A stretch of 37,772 bases of DNA from Deltaproteobacteria bacterium. GTDB lineage: Bacteria > Myxococcota > Kuafuiibacteriia > Kuafuiibacteriales > Kuafuiibacteriaceae. The DNA lies in assembly GCA_011526105.1 (NCBI GenBank), contig WYAZ01000101.1, forward strand, positions 1 through 37,772. Reading direction: 5' to 3'. The notes under the pieces are model-generated. The model was not told the origin of the DNA. It saw only the letters and a program-made list of their open reading frames with translations, and ran no database searches. Below are positions 8,582-17,620 of the stretch, piece by piece; within the stretch, counting starts at the first letter, position 1; each line of letters starts with the position of its first letter. The position numbers and the translations under genes are program-made.

Positions 8582-9940
8582 TCAGGCGCCCTCGCCCGAG
8601 GTAAAGGCGAAGCCTCGAACCTTCAGGGGAGGCACGACCATGCCGCAGCTCAGCGTCGGCCGACCGAGCGCTTCGACGTTGCTCAGCATGTCGAGCAAGC
8701 TGACGTTGAACCTCAGGTTGCGAACCGCCGTGGTCACGCGACCCTGCTCGATGAGGAAAGTGCCGTCGCGGGTCATGCCGGTCAGCGTGAGGGTGCGCGG
8801 GTCGAGGAGACGAACGTACCAGAGGCGCGAAACCAAGACCCCGTTGGTCGTGCTCTCGATGATGCGGCCCAGGGAGCCCTCACCCCCGGCCATGACCAGG
8901 TGCTGAGGGCGCTCGACCTCCCCGAAGAGGGCACTGCGCACCTGGTGGCCGGTGGCGTCGACCTTCAGGCGCGCCGCGCTGGCGAGCCCGATGACCGGAT
9001 CCCGAATGACGCCGTTCTCGATGAGGGTCACCCGGCGACGAGCCACGCCCTCCACGTCGAAGGGCACACCTCGATGGAGCTCGTGGCCGTGATCGTCGTG
9101 GATGGTGACCGATTCGTCGGCGACCTTCTCCCCGGCCCGGCCGCTCATGAAGGAGCTGCCGCGTTCGACGTCTTCGGCCCCGCACCCGGCGGCGAGGAAC
9201 TCGAAGAGCGACGCGACGGCCGCCGGCTCGAGCACGACGGTGTACCGCCCCGGCCCGATGGAGCGGAGACGCTTCTGACCGAGGGCCTTCTGTGTCGCAA
9301 CGTTCGCAATCGTGTCTGCGTCGACCATGGAGGCCGAGAATCCACTGCCCTCCGCCCAACCGCTGCCGTCCGGACCCTGCATCGTGATGGAAAGAGTCGC
9401 GCGGGTGCAGGGGTGGTAGGCCACGAGCCCCTTGCTGTTGGCGATCGCAAAGGGCGCATCTCCGTCCGCGCCGTCGTCCAGGGTGCCGCTCGCGGTGACG
9501 AGATAGCCAGAGGCCTTCACGCCCTTCTGGGCGGCGCTCTTGAGGACGCGGCCCACCACCGCCATTCGGTCGAGCGCGCCGACTTTTTCGGTCTCGGGGT
9601 CGAAGGCCTCGGTGGGTAGATACTTCTGCGGCCCGGGCAACTCCGTGGGCGTGTCCGGATGAGGCATGTACTGCACCATCTGTTTCACCTGACGAACCGC
9701 GGACTGAACCGCCTCTAGGCTGAAGTCTCCGATCTCGATGCGGGCGAGTCGGCCCTCACTCTGAACGCGGATCCCGATGCTCTCGCGGCTGAGCTCGGCG
9801 GCCTGATGGACCTCGTCGTCCGCGAAGCGCGTGAGGCCGATCTTTCCGCCCGAGAGGCTCACCTCCGCCGCATCCATCCCTTGCGAGGCAAGCTTGAGCA
9901 CAGCCTCGAGCGTTCGCATGCTTTCGTCTTCGGTTCTCAT
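8582..9940 (-). CDS. pmbA: TldE/PmbA-type subunit of the TldD/TldE metalloprotease
   Basis: The product has 452 residues from ATG 9940, overlapping the preceding stop by four bases (ATGA). It belongs to the TldD/PmbA family and lacks the HExxxH zinc motif, as expected for the non-catalytic TldE partner. Family signatures include DDEVHQAAELSRESIGIRV near residue 40, GRYTVVLEPAAVASLFEF mid-protein, and ENGVIRDPVIGLASA and LTLTGMTRDGTFLIEQG toward the end. In E. coli TldD and TldE form a heterodimer that threads and degrades unfolded peptides, processes microcin B17 and cleaves CcdA. Here it is two genes after tldD, separated by a secreted unknown. Confidence 0.93.
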   Translation of the reverse strand: MRTEDESMRTLEAVLKLASQGMDAAEVSLSGGKIGLTRFADDEVHQAAELSRESIGIRVQSEGRLARIEIGDFSLEAVQSAVRQVKQMVQYMPHPDTPTELPGPQKYLPTEAFDPETEKVGALDRMAVVGRVLKSAAQKGVKASGYLVTASGTLDDGADGDAPFAIANSKGLVAYHPCTRATLSITMQGPDGSGWAEGSGFSASMVDADTIANVATQKALGQKRLRSIGPGRYTVVLEPAAVASLFEFLAAGCGAEDVERGSSFMSGRAGEKVADESVTIHDDHGHELHRGVPFDVEGVARRRVTLIENGVIRDPVIGLASAARLKVDATGHQVRSALFGEVERPQHLVMAGGEGSLGRIIESTTNGVLVSRLWYVRLLDPRTLTLTGMTRDGTFLIEQGRVTTAVRNLRFNVSLLDMLSNVEALGRPTLSCGMVVPPLKVRGFAFTSGEGA

Positions 9941-10566
9941 CGAGGCTCACTCCTGGGTTCGAGTTCGATCCGAAGCGGCGCGCTGGAGGGGGCACCGCCG
10001 GCCGCCCTCGCCTTCTCGAGATCGTTGCGGGTGGTCTGATGGGTCTTGTCCAAGCCCCATCGCTTCACGAGCTCGCCCCACCCCTTCGCGAGGGCCATGA
10101 GGTCTTCGGGAAAGCGCTTCTCCGAATCGGGTCCTCGCCCGGCGCGCTCGAGCACGAGCTGCAGCGAAGTGAGGCGGCCATAACGATAGACGCGGAGCAC
10201 CTGGATGCTGACAAAGCCGAATCGCACCGAGACGCCGGTGTCGTCGAGGAACTGCGCCTGCTCTTGGATCTCCATCTTGTCGCGCGACAGAGATCGGTGC
10301 GTCTCGGCCTCGGCCAAGCCACGACGATCGCGCGGTGGGGGCTCGGTCTTCACGATCTCAGCCCAGGGCTTGCCGAAGGGCTGCGCGCGCACGAGGCGGC
10401 TGAGTTCGAGGTCGAGCGCGGGGATGTCTCTCGGTCCTTCCGTCGCCTCGGCCGGGATGTTTGCGCGCCCTCCACGGCGCTGCTCTGCCCCTGCGTCGCT
10501 GGCCGGGGCCGGGCCGGGAACGAGGCCCAAGGCCATTGCGGTCAGCGCGACCACGCGAAGAGACAC
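9937..10566 (-). CDS. Predicted exported protein between tldD and pmbA, unknown
   Basis: The product has 209 residues from GTG 10566, 4 bp after the tldD stop, with GAGAGG about 8 bases upstream, the clearest ribosome-binding site in this stretch. The start gives a signal-peptide-like N-terminus (SLRVVALTAMALGLVPGPAP, cleavage probably after ASDA). The rest is charged and mostly helical, with a VRFGFVSIQVLRVYRYGRL stretch and a C-terminal Ala/Pro region. No family is recognised. Its stop overlaps the pmbA start (ATGA), so it is translationally coupled to both protease subunits; that placement suggests a substrate, inhibitor or partner, but an exported partner for a cytoplasmic protease would be odd. 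Confidence 0.72.
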   Translation of the reverse strand: MSLRVVALTAMALGLVPGPAPASDAGAEQRRGGRANIPAEATEGPRDIPALDLELSRLVRAQPFGKPWAEIVKTEPPPRDRRGLAEAETHRSLSRDKMEIQEQAQFLDDTGVSVRFGFVSIQVLRVYRYGRLTSLQLVLERAGRGPDSEKRFPEDLMALAKGWGELVKRWGLDKTHQTTRNDLEKARAAGGAPSSAPLRIELEPRSEPR

Positions 10567-10570
10567 GACG

Positions 10571-12184
10571 TCAGTCCTCTCGGCGCCGCCGCGAACGCGA
10601 ACGACGCTTTCCGCCCTCGATCTTGCCCTCTTCGCGGGCCGCAGGGTGATCGATGAACGGGATGCGATCGCGCTCACTCACTTCGGGGAGCGCCTGTGTC
10701 GCGGATGCGCCCAAGCTCACGTTCTTGAAACGGGCCGGGGCAGTGCCGTGTCCGACCGTGATGAGCTGCAGGGGCTGACCCTTGCCGCAGAACTGAAGGC
10801 CGTACATGTGCCAAGAGGCCTCCCCGCCGATGGCGTCACAGGAGCCCCAAAAAGAAGGCGTGACCCCCTGGTAGGTGGGGTTCTTCAGGCGACGGGTCTT
10901 CTTGCCGTCCTTCACTTCCCAGGCCTCTTCACAGCCGAACTGGAAGTTCATCCGGCGGTCATCGATCGACCAGCTTCGGTTCACGTCCATGTAGACGCCG
11001 TCCTTCGTGTCCGCGATGAGGTCGTCGAGGCTGCCGCCCTTACCGGGGGCGAGGCTGACATTGGTCATGCGCACGATGGGTACGTGGGCCCAGCTCGAGG
11101 CGCGCATGGCGCCCGAGGATCGGGCGAGGCCGACACGCTTGGCGGTGTCGCGGCTCGACAAGTAACCGACGAATCGTCCCTCGGAGACGAGATCGACGCT
11201 CTGAGCTTCGACCCCTTCATCATCGAATCCAAACGAACCCACCGCTCCGTTTTCGCGAGCGTCGGCGTAGAGGTTCACGAGCGGGCTGCCATACTGAAGG
11301 GTGCCCAGCTGGTCCGGGGTGAGAAACGAGGTGCCGGCGAAGTTCCGTTCTTGGCCGAGCACGCGGTCCAGCTCGGTCGGGTGGCCACAAGATTCATGGA
11401 TCTGCAGCGCCATCTGACGGCCGCCGAGGATCAAATCGGTGACCTTGGCCGGGCAGGGATCAGCGGACAAGAGCTCGACCGCTTCGGCCGCGATGGACTC
11501 CGCGCGATCGAGCAGCGGGAGCGACTCGACATACTCCCAGCCGCGCGCCGCGAAACCTCCGCCGGCGCTGTCTGGGAATGAGCGCACCTGCAGCTCGTTG
11601 CCATCCGTGGCCCCCGCTTGATAGCCGACCCCGGTGTACACCAGATCTTGATCGATCTCCGAGCCATCGGAGTTGACGTAGAGCTTTCGGACTCGGTGCG
11701 CCACAAGACCCGCGATGGAGAGGCTGATCTTGGGATTCTTGCGAAGGCGCTCGTCGATCTTTAGGAGAAGATCGAGCTTGTCCTCGATGGGCACCCCCAG
11801 TGGGTCACGTTCGATCGGAGTTCGGTAGACCGACGAGTGGGGTCCTTCGAAAGCGAGGATGACCGGATGCGGCTGAACGATGGCCGCCCCGCGCGCGATA
11901 TCGACCGCGCGCCGCGCCAACACCACCGCGTCGTGACGGCTGGGCTGGCTCACCGCCGCAAAGCCCCAGGCCCCGTTCACGAGAACGCGAAGTCCAAGGC
12001 CTCGATCTTTCTTGATCCCGGCTTGCTTGACCTGGCCGTTGCGCACGACGAGGTCTTCGCGCTGGTGAACCTCGAGTCGCGCATCCGCGAACGACGCACC
12101 GAGCCGAACGGCCTCCTCGACCGCGATCTGAGACACCTCGAGTGCGAGCAGATGTCCGAGCAAACTGGGGGGGTTATTACGCAC
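10571..12184 (-). CDS. tldD: TldD catalytic metalloprotease subunit
   Basis: Up to 537 residues from GTG 12184; an alternative GTG at 12133 would remove 17 residues and avoid the overlap with the upstream gene. The zinc motif is HESCGH (H263-H268), the TldD form of HExxGH. Other family segments seen are GLGLRVLVNGAWGFA near the N-terminus and GSFGFDDEGVEAQ, which supplies a further metal ligand. The protein is longer than E. coli TldD (481), with a basic C-terminal tail rich in Arg-Ser. It probably acts with PmbA in the cytoplasm as a peptide-threading protease. The operon also holds a secreted metalloprotease upstream. Confidence 0.94.
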   Translation of the reverse strand: MRNNPPSLLGHLLALEVSQIAVEEAVRLGASFADARLEVHQREDLVVRNGQVKQAGIKKDRGLGLRVLVNGAWGFAAVSQPSRHDAVVLARRAVDIARGAAIVQPHPVILAFEGPHSSVYRTPIERDPLGVPIEDKLDLLLKIDERLRKNPKISLSIAGLVAHRVRKLYVNSDGSEIDQDLVYTGVGYQAGATDGNELQVRSFPDSAGGGFAARGWEYVESLPLLDRAESIAAEAVELLSADPCPAKVTDLILGGRQMALQIHESCGHPTELDRVLGQERNFAGTSFLTPDQLGTLQYGSPLVNLYADARENGAVGSFGFDDEGVEAQSVDLVSEGRFVGYLSSRDTAKRVGLARSSGAMRASSWAHVPIVRMTNVSLAPGKGGSLDDLIADTKDGVYMDVNRSWSIDDRRMNFQFGCEEAWEVKDGKKTRRLKNPTYQGVTPSFWGSCDAIGGEASWHMYGLQFCGKGQPLQLITVGHGTAPARFKNVSLGASATQALPEVSERDRIPFIDHPAAREEGKIEGGKRRSRSRRRRED

Positions 12185-13025
12185 TGCGGGGCGGAGGGCA
12201 AGCCGCTTTGACCTCGGTCCGCCAAAAACGCCTCACCCAAAGTCCGAGCGCGAGCAGGGCCCAAACGGGGGCCACCTCGTCGTCGCCCCCAAGGGCGCCG
12301 GAGCAGCCGAAGGCGCGATTTCCAACGAGCGGCTCGGTCTGTGCCGGCAGAGCCGGACATTGGCGAGCCGCTTCGCCGAGTGGATAGATGAAGCAGAGGC
12401 CGGCCTCGTCGTCCGCCTCGAGGCTGCGAAAGCTGGCGTCACAAACCCCTATCGCCGGGGACATCGTGGGGGGGGCCGCCACCCCTTCGAGCGCCTCGGG
12501 CCGAGGATGCGCAAGACCAATGAAGTGACCGGCTTCGTGGGTCACCACCGCCTCGAGGTCGTAGGTCCGACCGTCGTCGAGGCATTCGGTGTCCACGTCA
12601 GAGAAGCGGAAGTGTTGCTCGTTGAGCTCCATCTTTCCGTACTCGATGATGCCGGTCTGCGTTCGATAGGTCATCGTCGTGAGACCGACCGCGGCCGCGT
12701 CGTGGGGCCAGTCGCGGTCGAGGAAGATGACCGGGTTGGATTCCGCAGGCGGAGTCCCCGCGGGCACGACCCCGGTGAACTCGAAGCTGAGATCGGTGCA
12801 GTCGGGGACCGACCACCGTGCAAAACTTCGAGCGACGGCCTCCTGCGCGAGCAGAGGATCCATCGTTCGCGAGCCCGGAGCTTCGAGCGAGAAGCGGAGC
12901 GCCCGTACGCTCCAACGAATGGACGCGTAGTCGGCATCACTCACGGGTGTGCACTCGTAGGCCTCGACCACACGCACCCCGAAGAGAAGCACGAGCGCGA
13001 GAGGGAGGCTCTGTGCGCGACCCAC
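12177..13025 (-). CDS. Secreted matrixin-like zinc metalloprotease with MYXO-CTERM-like tail
   Basis: The product has 282 residues from GTG 13025, with GGAG five bases upstream and 11 bp after the preceding stop. A signal peptide (SLPLALVLLFGVRVVEA) is followed by a metzincin zinc site HEAGHFIGLAH (H163, H167, H173), the HExxHxxGxxH consensus of matrixin/M10-like proteases, and a TMSPA segment that would supply the Met-turn. The C-terminus has GCSG (C241), an Asp/Glu patch, a hydrophobic segment (about 253-264) and Arg residues: the layout of MYXO-CTERM sorting tails, which in myxobacteria lead to cell-surface anchoring. Its last bases overlap the tldD start. The substrate is unknown. Confidence 0.88.
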   Translation of the reverse strand: MGRAQSLPLALVLLFGVRVVEAYECTPVSDADYASIRWSVRALRFSLEAPGSRTMDPLLAQEAVARSFARWSVPDCTDLSFEFTGVVPAGTPPAESNPVIFLDRDWPHDAAAVGLTTMTYRTQTGIIEYGKMELNEQHFRFSDVDTECLDDGRTYDLEAVVTHEAGHFIGLAHPRPEALEGVAAPPTMSPAIGVCDASFRSLEADDEAGLCFIYPLGEAARQCPALPAQTEPLVGNRAFGCSGALGGDDEVAPVWALLALGLWVRRFWRTEVKAACPPPRSA

Positions 13026-13036
13026 CGGGCTCCGAG

Positions 13037-14284
13037 TCAGGCCGGGCCCGCGGGCGCCGCCTCGATGACTTCGTAGATCTCGCCCTCGAGCAAGGTCCGA
13101 TTCGAGGTCTTGGCTCGCTGAAGGATGGCCTGCTTCACATCGTCCGAGACATCGATGTGGTGCTGCTTGAGCCAGAAGCGCACGTTCGACATGCCACTCA
13201 TCGGGCCAATCTCGATCACCTGGCGTTTGCCGAAGAGCCCGGCCGGAACGCCCGAGTAGACGCGGTCGGCGAGCTCGCGATCGTTTCGGTCGTAGGCCTT
13301 CACGATCGCGGCGGCATGCACCCCGGTGGCGGTGCGGAAGGCGTCCTCGCCCGCCAATGGATAGTTCTTGGGGATGGGCCAGTGACAGGCGCGAGAGACG
13401 GTCTCGCAGTACTTCACGAGGTGCGTGAGGTCGTTGTCGATGGCGCCGAGCAGCTTCAGGTTCATGAGCACCTGGTCGATCGCCGCGTTGCCGACGCGCT
13501 CGCCGATGCCCAGGCAAGTGCCGTGAACGCGGTCCGCCCCGGCCTCGATGGCGTGCAGCACGTTGGTGACCCCGAGCCCGCGGTCGTTGTGCCCATGCCA
13601 GTCGATCTTGACGTCCTGGCCAGAGCCATCAATCAGGTTCCGCACCCACCCGAGGAGGTTGAAGATGCCGTCTGGCGTGGAGTGACCCACGGTGTCGCAG
13701 ACGACCAGTCGCTTCACCCCGAGCCCAATGGCGTGACGGAACAACCGATCGAGATGGTCCGGACGCGAACGTGTGGTGTCTTCGGTGACGTACGCGACGT
13801 CCATGCCTTCCTTGACCGCGAAGGAGATGGCCTCCTCGCTGGTCTTGAGGATGTGGTCGAGGTCCCAGCTCTCGGCGTACTGCCGAATCGGCGACGAGCC
13901 GATGAAGCAGTAGACCTCGATGGGGAGCCCTGCTTTTTGGCTGACCTCCACCATGGGCCGGATGTCTTGCACCATCGTTCGACCCGCGCAGTTGGCTTGA
14001 ATGGGGAGCTTCTGGTCCGCGATCTCTCTTGCGAGCCGCAGCACGTCCTCGAAGGCGCGAGGCCCTGCCCCCGGCAACCCGATGTCGCTGGTGGTGATGC
14101 CGAGCTTCGCCTGAAGATGCAGGATCTCGAGCTTGTCCTCGATGGTGGGATCCGCGACCGAGGGCGACTGAATGCCGTCGCGCAGGGTCTCGTCGTCGAA
14201 CTCGATGGTCTTGGTGGTGAGGGGACCCTTCTTCTTGATCTCGTTCCAGTCGTAAATCAGGTCACTCGGAGACTGGTCTTTCAT
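13037..14284 (-). CDS. LeuA-family acyltransferase (isopropylmalate/homocitrate synthase-like)
   Basis: The product has 415 residues from ATG 14284, with AGGAGGAGG upstream. DRE-TIM metallolyase features: FDDETLRDGIQS (catalytic R35, D36), HGHND metal ligands (H230, H232), TEDTTRSRPD, and the TCLGIGERVGNA loop typical of 2-isopropylmalate and homocitrate synthases. These enzymes condense acetyl-CoA with a 2-oxo acid. The protein lacks the LeuA C-terminal allosteric domain, and the Q-S-P-S in place of the usual E-Q-S-P-G after RDG suggests a divergent substrate. It follows a thiolase gene by 20 bp, so a shared acyl-CoA pathway is plausible. I cannot assign isopropylmalate, homocitrate, citramalate or HMG as product. 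Confidence 0.85.
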   Translation of the reverse strand: MKDQSPSDLIYDWNEIKKKGPLTTKTIEFDDETLRDGIQSPSVADPTIEDKLEILHLQAKLGITTSDIGLPGAGPRAFEDVLRLAREIADQKLPIQANCAGRTMVQDIRPMVEVSQKAGLPIEVYCFIGSSPIRQYAESWDLDHILKTSEEAISFAVKEGMDVAYVTEDTTRSRPDHLDRLFRHAIGLGVKRLVVCDTVGHSTPDGIFNLLGWVRNLIDGSGQDVKIDWHGHNDRGLGVTNVLHAIEAGADRVHGTCLGIGERVGNAAIDQVLMNLKLLGAIDNDLTHLVKYCETVSRACHWPIPKNYPLAGEDAFRTATGVHAAAIVKAYDRNDRELADRVYSGVPAGLFGKRQVIEIGPMSGMSNVRFWLKQHHIDVSDDVKQAILQRAKTSNRTLLEGEIYEVIEAAPAGPA

Positions 14285-14304
14285 GGGGCTGTTCCTCCTC
14301 CTGG

Positions 14305-15495
14305 CTAGAGCGCTTCGACCGCCACCGCGATGCCCTGCCCGCCGCCGATACACGCCGAGCCCAGGCCGCGCTTCTGTCCGGTTCGACGCAGCTCGTGGAT
14401 GAGGTGGGCGACGATGCGTGTGCCCGAGGCCGCGAGCGGGTGACCCACCGCGAGCGCCCCGCCATTGACGTTGGTCTTGGCCATGGGCAGATCGAGCGCC
14501 TTGATGACCGCGAGCGCCTGCGGAGCAAAGGCCTCGTTGACCTCGATGAGATCGAAGTCCGCCACCTTGGCCCCGGTGCGTTCGAAGAGGCGCTTGATGG
14601 CCGGCACCGGGCCGATGCCCATCACCTTGGGGTCACAGCCCGAGACCCCCCAGTTTGTGAGCCGCGCGATGGGCGCGAGACCATGTTTGTCCGCGAAGGC
14701 TCGGGTCGCCATGACCACCGCGCCCGCTCCGTCACAGATGCCCGAGGCGGCGCCGGCGTGGATGACGCCGTCCTTCTTGAACACCTTGGGGAGCTTCTTC
14801 AGGCTCTCGAGCGTGGTGTCGGCGCGTCCGTGTTCGTCTTTGGCAAACTGAGTCTCACCCTTTTTAGACTTGAGGGTGACGGGCGAGATCTCTTGGTTGA
14901 AGTGCCCGGCCTCTTGGGCGGCCGCGAAGCGCTTCTGCGACTGCACCGCGTACGCGTCGACCTCGTCCTGGCTGATCTTGTACTCGACGGCCAGGTTCTC
15001 GGCGGTCATCGCCATGGGCAGGCCCGTGTACGAATCCGTCAGGCACTCCCACAACAAGTCGACCATCTTGCCTTGGCCAAGCGGGAGACCGAAGCGCGCG
15101 CCCCAGATGACATGGGGGGCCTGGCTCATGGACTCCGTGCCACCGGCGAGCACCAATTCGGCCTGCTCGGTGAGCATGAGCTCCGCCGCGTTGATGATCG
15201 ACTGAAAGCCCGACCCGCAGAGGCGGTTCACGGTCAGCGCGGGCACGCTCTCGGGCAGTCCGCTGCGCAGACCCACGTGACGCGCGAGATAGATCGCATC
15301 CGCGGAGGTCTGCAGGACGTTGCCAAAGACCACGTGGTCGAAGAGCTTCTTGTCGACCTTCGAAGCGGCGATGGCGGCCTCCGCCGCATGGACCCCCAGG
15401 TCCGTCGCCGACTGCTTGGCGAGGCTTCCGCCGTAAGTGCCAAAGGCGGTTCGCTTGGCGGAGAGAAAGACGATTTCCTTGTCGATGGCGCGCAT
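14305..15495 (-). CDS. Thiolase (acetyl-CoA acetyltransferase family)
   Basis: The product has 396 residues from ATG 15495; the frame extends upstream but the ATG gives the standard thiolase start (EIVFLSAKRTAFGTYGGSLA). All catalytic positions are present: nucleophile C93 (NRLCGSGFQS), NEAFAPQA, H352 in GGALAVGHPLAASG, and C382 in GSACIGGGQG. Full-length cytosolic thiolase II size. It probably makes acetoacetyl-CoA from two acetyl-CoA or does the reverse thiolysis; chain-length preference cannot be read. It is the first gene of the minus-strand operon running to 6789 and is divergent from the kinase across 97 bp. Confidence 0.93.
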   Translation of the reverse strand: MRAIDKEIVFLSAKRTAFGTYGGSLAKQSATDLGVHAAEAAIAASKVDKKLFDHVVFGNVLQTSADAIYLARHVGLRSGLPESVPALTVNRLCGSGFQSIINAAELMLTEQAELVLAGGTESMSQAPHVIWGARFGLPLGQGKMVDLLWECLTDSYTGLPMAMTAENLAVEYKISQDEVDAYAVQSQKRFAAAQEAGHFNQEISPVTLKSKKGETQFAKDEHGRADTTLESLKKLPKVFKKDGVIHAGAASGICDGAGAVVMATRAFADKHGLAPIARLTNWGVSGCDPKVMGIGPVPAIKRLFERTGAKVADFDLIEVNEAFAPQALAVIKALDLPMAKTNVNGGALAVGHPLAASGTRIVAHLIHELRRTGQKRGLGSACIGGGQGIAVAVEAL

Positions 15496-15592
15496 GTGCG
15501 GCCGAGCTAAGCGCGCGAGGGCAAAAAGATCAAAGAGAAACGGGCATTCCGCCCCTCGCGGACAGGAACCCCGGCATGTAGGATGGCGCGCC

Positions 15593-17620
15593 ATGGCCGG
15601 CAAAGAGGGGTCTCTACCGGAAGCGGGCGACGCGGAGCCCCAGGCCCCGCTGGCCGCCACGCCCAAGGAGAGCATGGGCCGCAGCCCCATGCGCGAGCTC
15701 TCGGTCGGATCCACCGGGCACGGACGCCATGAGGCCAGCTACCGCCTCGTGTTCGGCATCGCCAAAGGCGGAATGGGTGAGGTCTTTTTGGCCCACGCCG
15801 AGGGGCGGAGCGGGCCACGCAAGGTGATCATCAAGCGCCTCTTGTCGGAGCTCCGCGAGAACAAAGAGTACCGCGAGATGTTCCGCTTCGAGGCGGAGGT
15901 CCTCACGCGGCTGTCGCACCCCAACATTGTGGCGATGGTCGACCTGCCTCTGATCGATGGCGTGCCGTGCATCGCGCTCGAGTACGTAAGAGGCCGGAGC
16001 CTCGCGAAGATCATGGAGCGCCTGTTCGAGGCCGACCGAAAGATGCCTGCCCCCCTGGCCGCCAAAGTGCTCCTCCACGTGCTCGAGGCGCTGCAGCACG
16101 CGCACGAGGTCAAGCTCAGCGACGGCAGCTCGCTCGAGCTGGTCCACCGAGACGTGACGCCCGGGAACATCCTCGTGAGCTTCACCGGCGACGTGAAGCT
16201 CACCGACTTCGGCATCGCGAAGGGGAAGACCGCGGGCTTCTCGACCACCGCGGGCATCGTCAAAGGCAAGGCCCGCTACCTCTCACCAGAGCAGATCCTC
16301 GGTGAACGCGCGACCCCGCGCTCGGACGTCTTCTCCGCGAGCTGCGTGGGGGTCGAGATGCTGTCCGGGGTCCCATTGTTCGAGCGCGCCGTGGTGACCA
16401 AGACCCTGGAGGCGATCGTTCAGGGGCTGCGGCCCGGTCTGAACGAGCTCCTGCCGGACGAGGCGACCGCCCTCATCCCTGTGCTCGAGCGAGGCATCGC
16501 GCGTGATCCCTCTTTTCGTCACGCGAGCGCGAGACAAATGGCTCAAATGCTACAGCACGCGCTCGATTCGATGGGCGGCCTCGTGTCGAACGAGGCGCTC
16601 GGCGCCTTCGTGACCGAGCTCTTCACGGGCATGGAGGAGCCCTGGGAGCAAACCGCGGAGCGACCGACGGCGGTCGAGGCGGAGAACCCGATCTACGAGC
16701 CCGCCGCCGCCCGCGACGAGACCGTCCGCGATCCGAGCATGACCCCTAGCTTCGATGAGAGCACCGACGAGCGTCTCGGTCAGGCGCGCATCGACACGAT
16801 GATCGTGCGCGAACGAGATGAGCCGCCACGAGATGCACCCGACCGCCAGGCCACGGTGCTCGAAGGCGAGGAAGTGACCCTCCACCTCGGCGCGGTGAGC
16901 CCGCTCTCGGACGGTCACGCCACCGAGATCGCGGCGCCGATGGCGCCCGAGCCCACACCCACCGCGCCTGAGACCCCGAGCGCCCTGTCCAGAAGACCTT
17001 CGAGCGCGGTGCTTCGGGTGACGATGCCCAAGGATCCGGCCGAACCTCGCGCGGACACCCCGGTGGAGCGCGGAAGAGGCCGGCCCTCGGTCTCGGTGCA
17101 GCCGCTACCGCTCGAGCGTCCTCAGAAGACTGGGGTCGTGAAGATCCTCGGTCGCGAGGCGCCGCTGCTCTCGGCGGTCGCGCTCATCTTCGCCATCGGT
17201 GCGATCTCCGGCGTCGTGGTGACGCGGTTCATGAAGGCGAGATCCACCCCCACTTTCTCCGCGATTGCCCCGGAGCCAGCCTTGGAGACAGCGACCGAGC
17301 TCATCGTGCCCACGCCGCCAGAGCCGCCGCCGACGGAGGTGCTCGAAGAGGCCGTCGCGCAAGCCGAACCCGAGCCCGAACCCGAGCCCGAGCCCGTACC
17401 CGTGCCGGGGGTCCTGACCTTCGTCTATCCAAAAGGCGCGCGAGTCCGCCTCGACGGCGAGTGGCAGAAGAACCGGATCCCGCTCCGACTCGAGGCCGAC
17501 GAGGGCAGCCACGAGATCGAGGTTCAGCACAAACGCCGCCGCTATCGGCTGTCGGTGGAGGTGAAGAACGGCGAGGCCATCACCGTGGACAAGGCTCGCC
17601 TCAGTCGCGCGAAGCGATGA
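15593..17620 (+). CDS. Transmembrane Ser/Thr protein kinase with PEGA-like C-terminal domain
   Basis: The product has 675 residues from ATG 15593 (AGGA 9-10 bases upstream). The kinase domain spans about 50-330: G-loop GIAKGGMG (55-62), K81 in VIIKR, HRD at 185-187 (HRDVTPGN), DFG at 205-207, and KARYLSPEQ in the activation segment. A long acidic, probably disordered region follows, then one membrane helix (about 525-545), a Pro-Glu repeat spacer (EPEPEPEPEP) and a C-terminal domain from about 605 resembling PEGA (TFVYPKGARVRLDGEW). The kinase is therefore cytoplasmic and the PEGA-like part outside, a common myxobacterial receptor design. Its 3' end overlaps the convergent peroxiredoxin gene by 20 bp. 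Confidence 0.93.
   Translation: MAGKEGSLPEAGDAEPQAPLAATPKESMGRSPMRELSVGSTGHGRHEASYRLVFGIAKGGMGEVFLAHAEGRSGPRKVIIKRLLSELRENKEYREMFRFEAEVLTRLSHPNIVAMVDLPLIDGVPCIALEYVRGRSLAKIMERLFEADRKMPAPLAAKVLLHVLEALQHAHEVKLSDGSSLELVHRDVTPGNILVSFTGDVKLTDFGIAKGKTAGFSTTAGIVKGKARYLSPEQILGERATPRSDVFSASCVGVEMLSGVPLFERAVVTKTLEAIVQGLRPGLNELLPDEATALIPVLERGIARDPSFRHASARQMAQMLQHALDSMGGLVSNEALGAFVTELFTGMEEPWEQTAERPTAVEAENPIYEPAAARDETVRDPSMTPSFDESTDERLGQARIDTMIVRERDEPPRDAPDRQATVLEGEEVTLHLGAVSPLSDGHATEIAAPMAPEPTPTAPETPSALSRRPSSAVLRVTMPKDPAEPRADTPVERGRGRPSVSVQPLPLERPQKTGVVKILGREAPLLSAVALIFAIGAISGVVVTRFMKARSTPTFSAIAPEPALETATELIVPTPPEPPPTEVLEEAVAQAEPEPEPEPEPVPVPGVLTFVYPKGARVRLDGEWQKNRIPLRLEADEGSHEIEVQHKRRRYRLSVEVKNGEAITVDKARLSRAKR

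Noticed and set aside
17370-17405. Glu-Pro repeat in the kinase gene as a variable-number repeat locus
   Set aside because: Only five short Glu-Pro units, in a normal flexible spacer before a PEGA-like domain; nothing unusual for this family.
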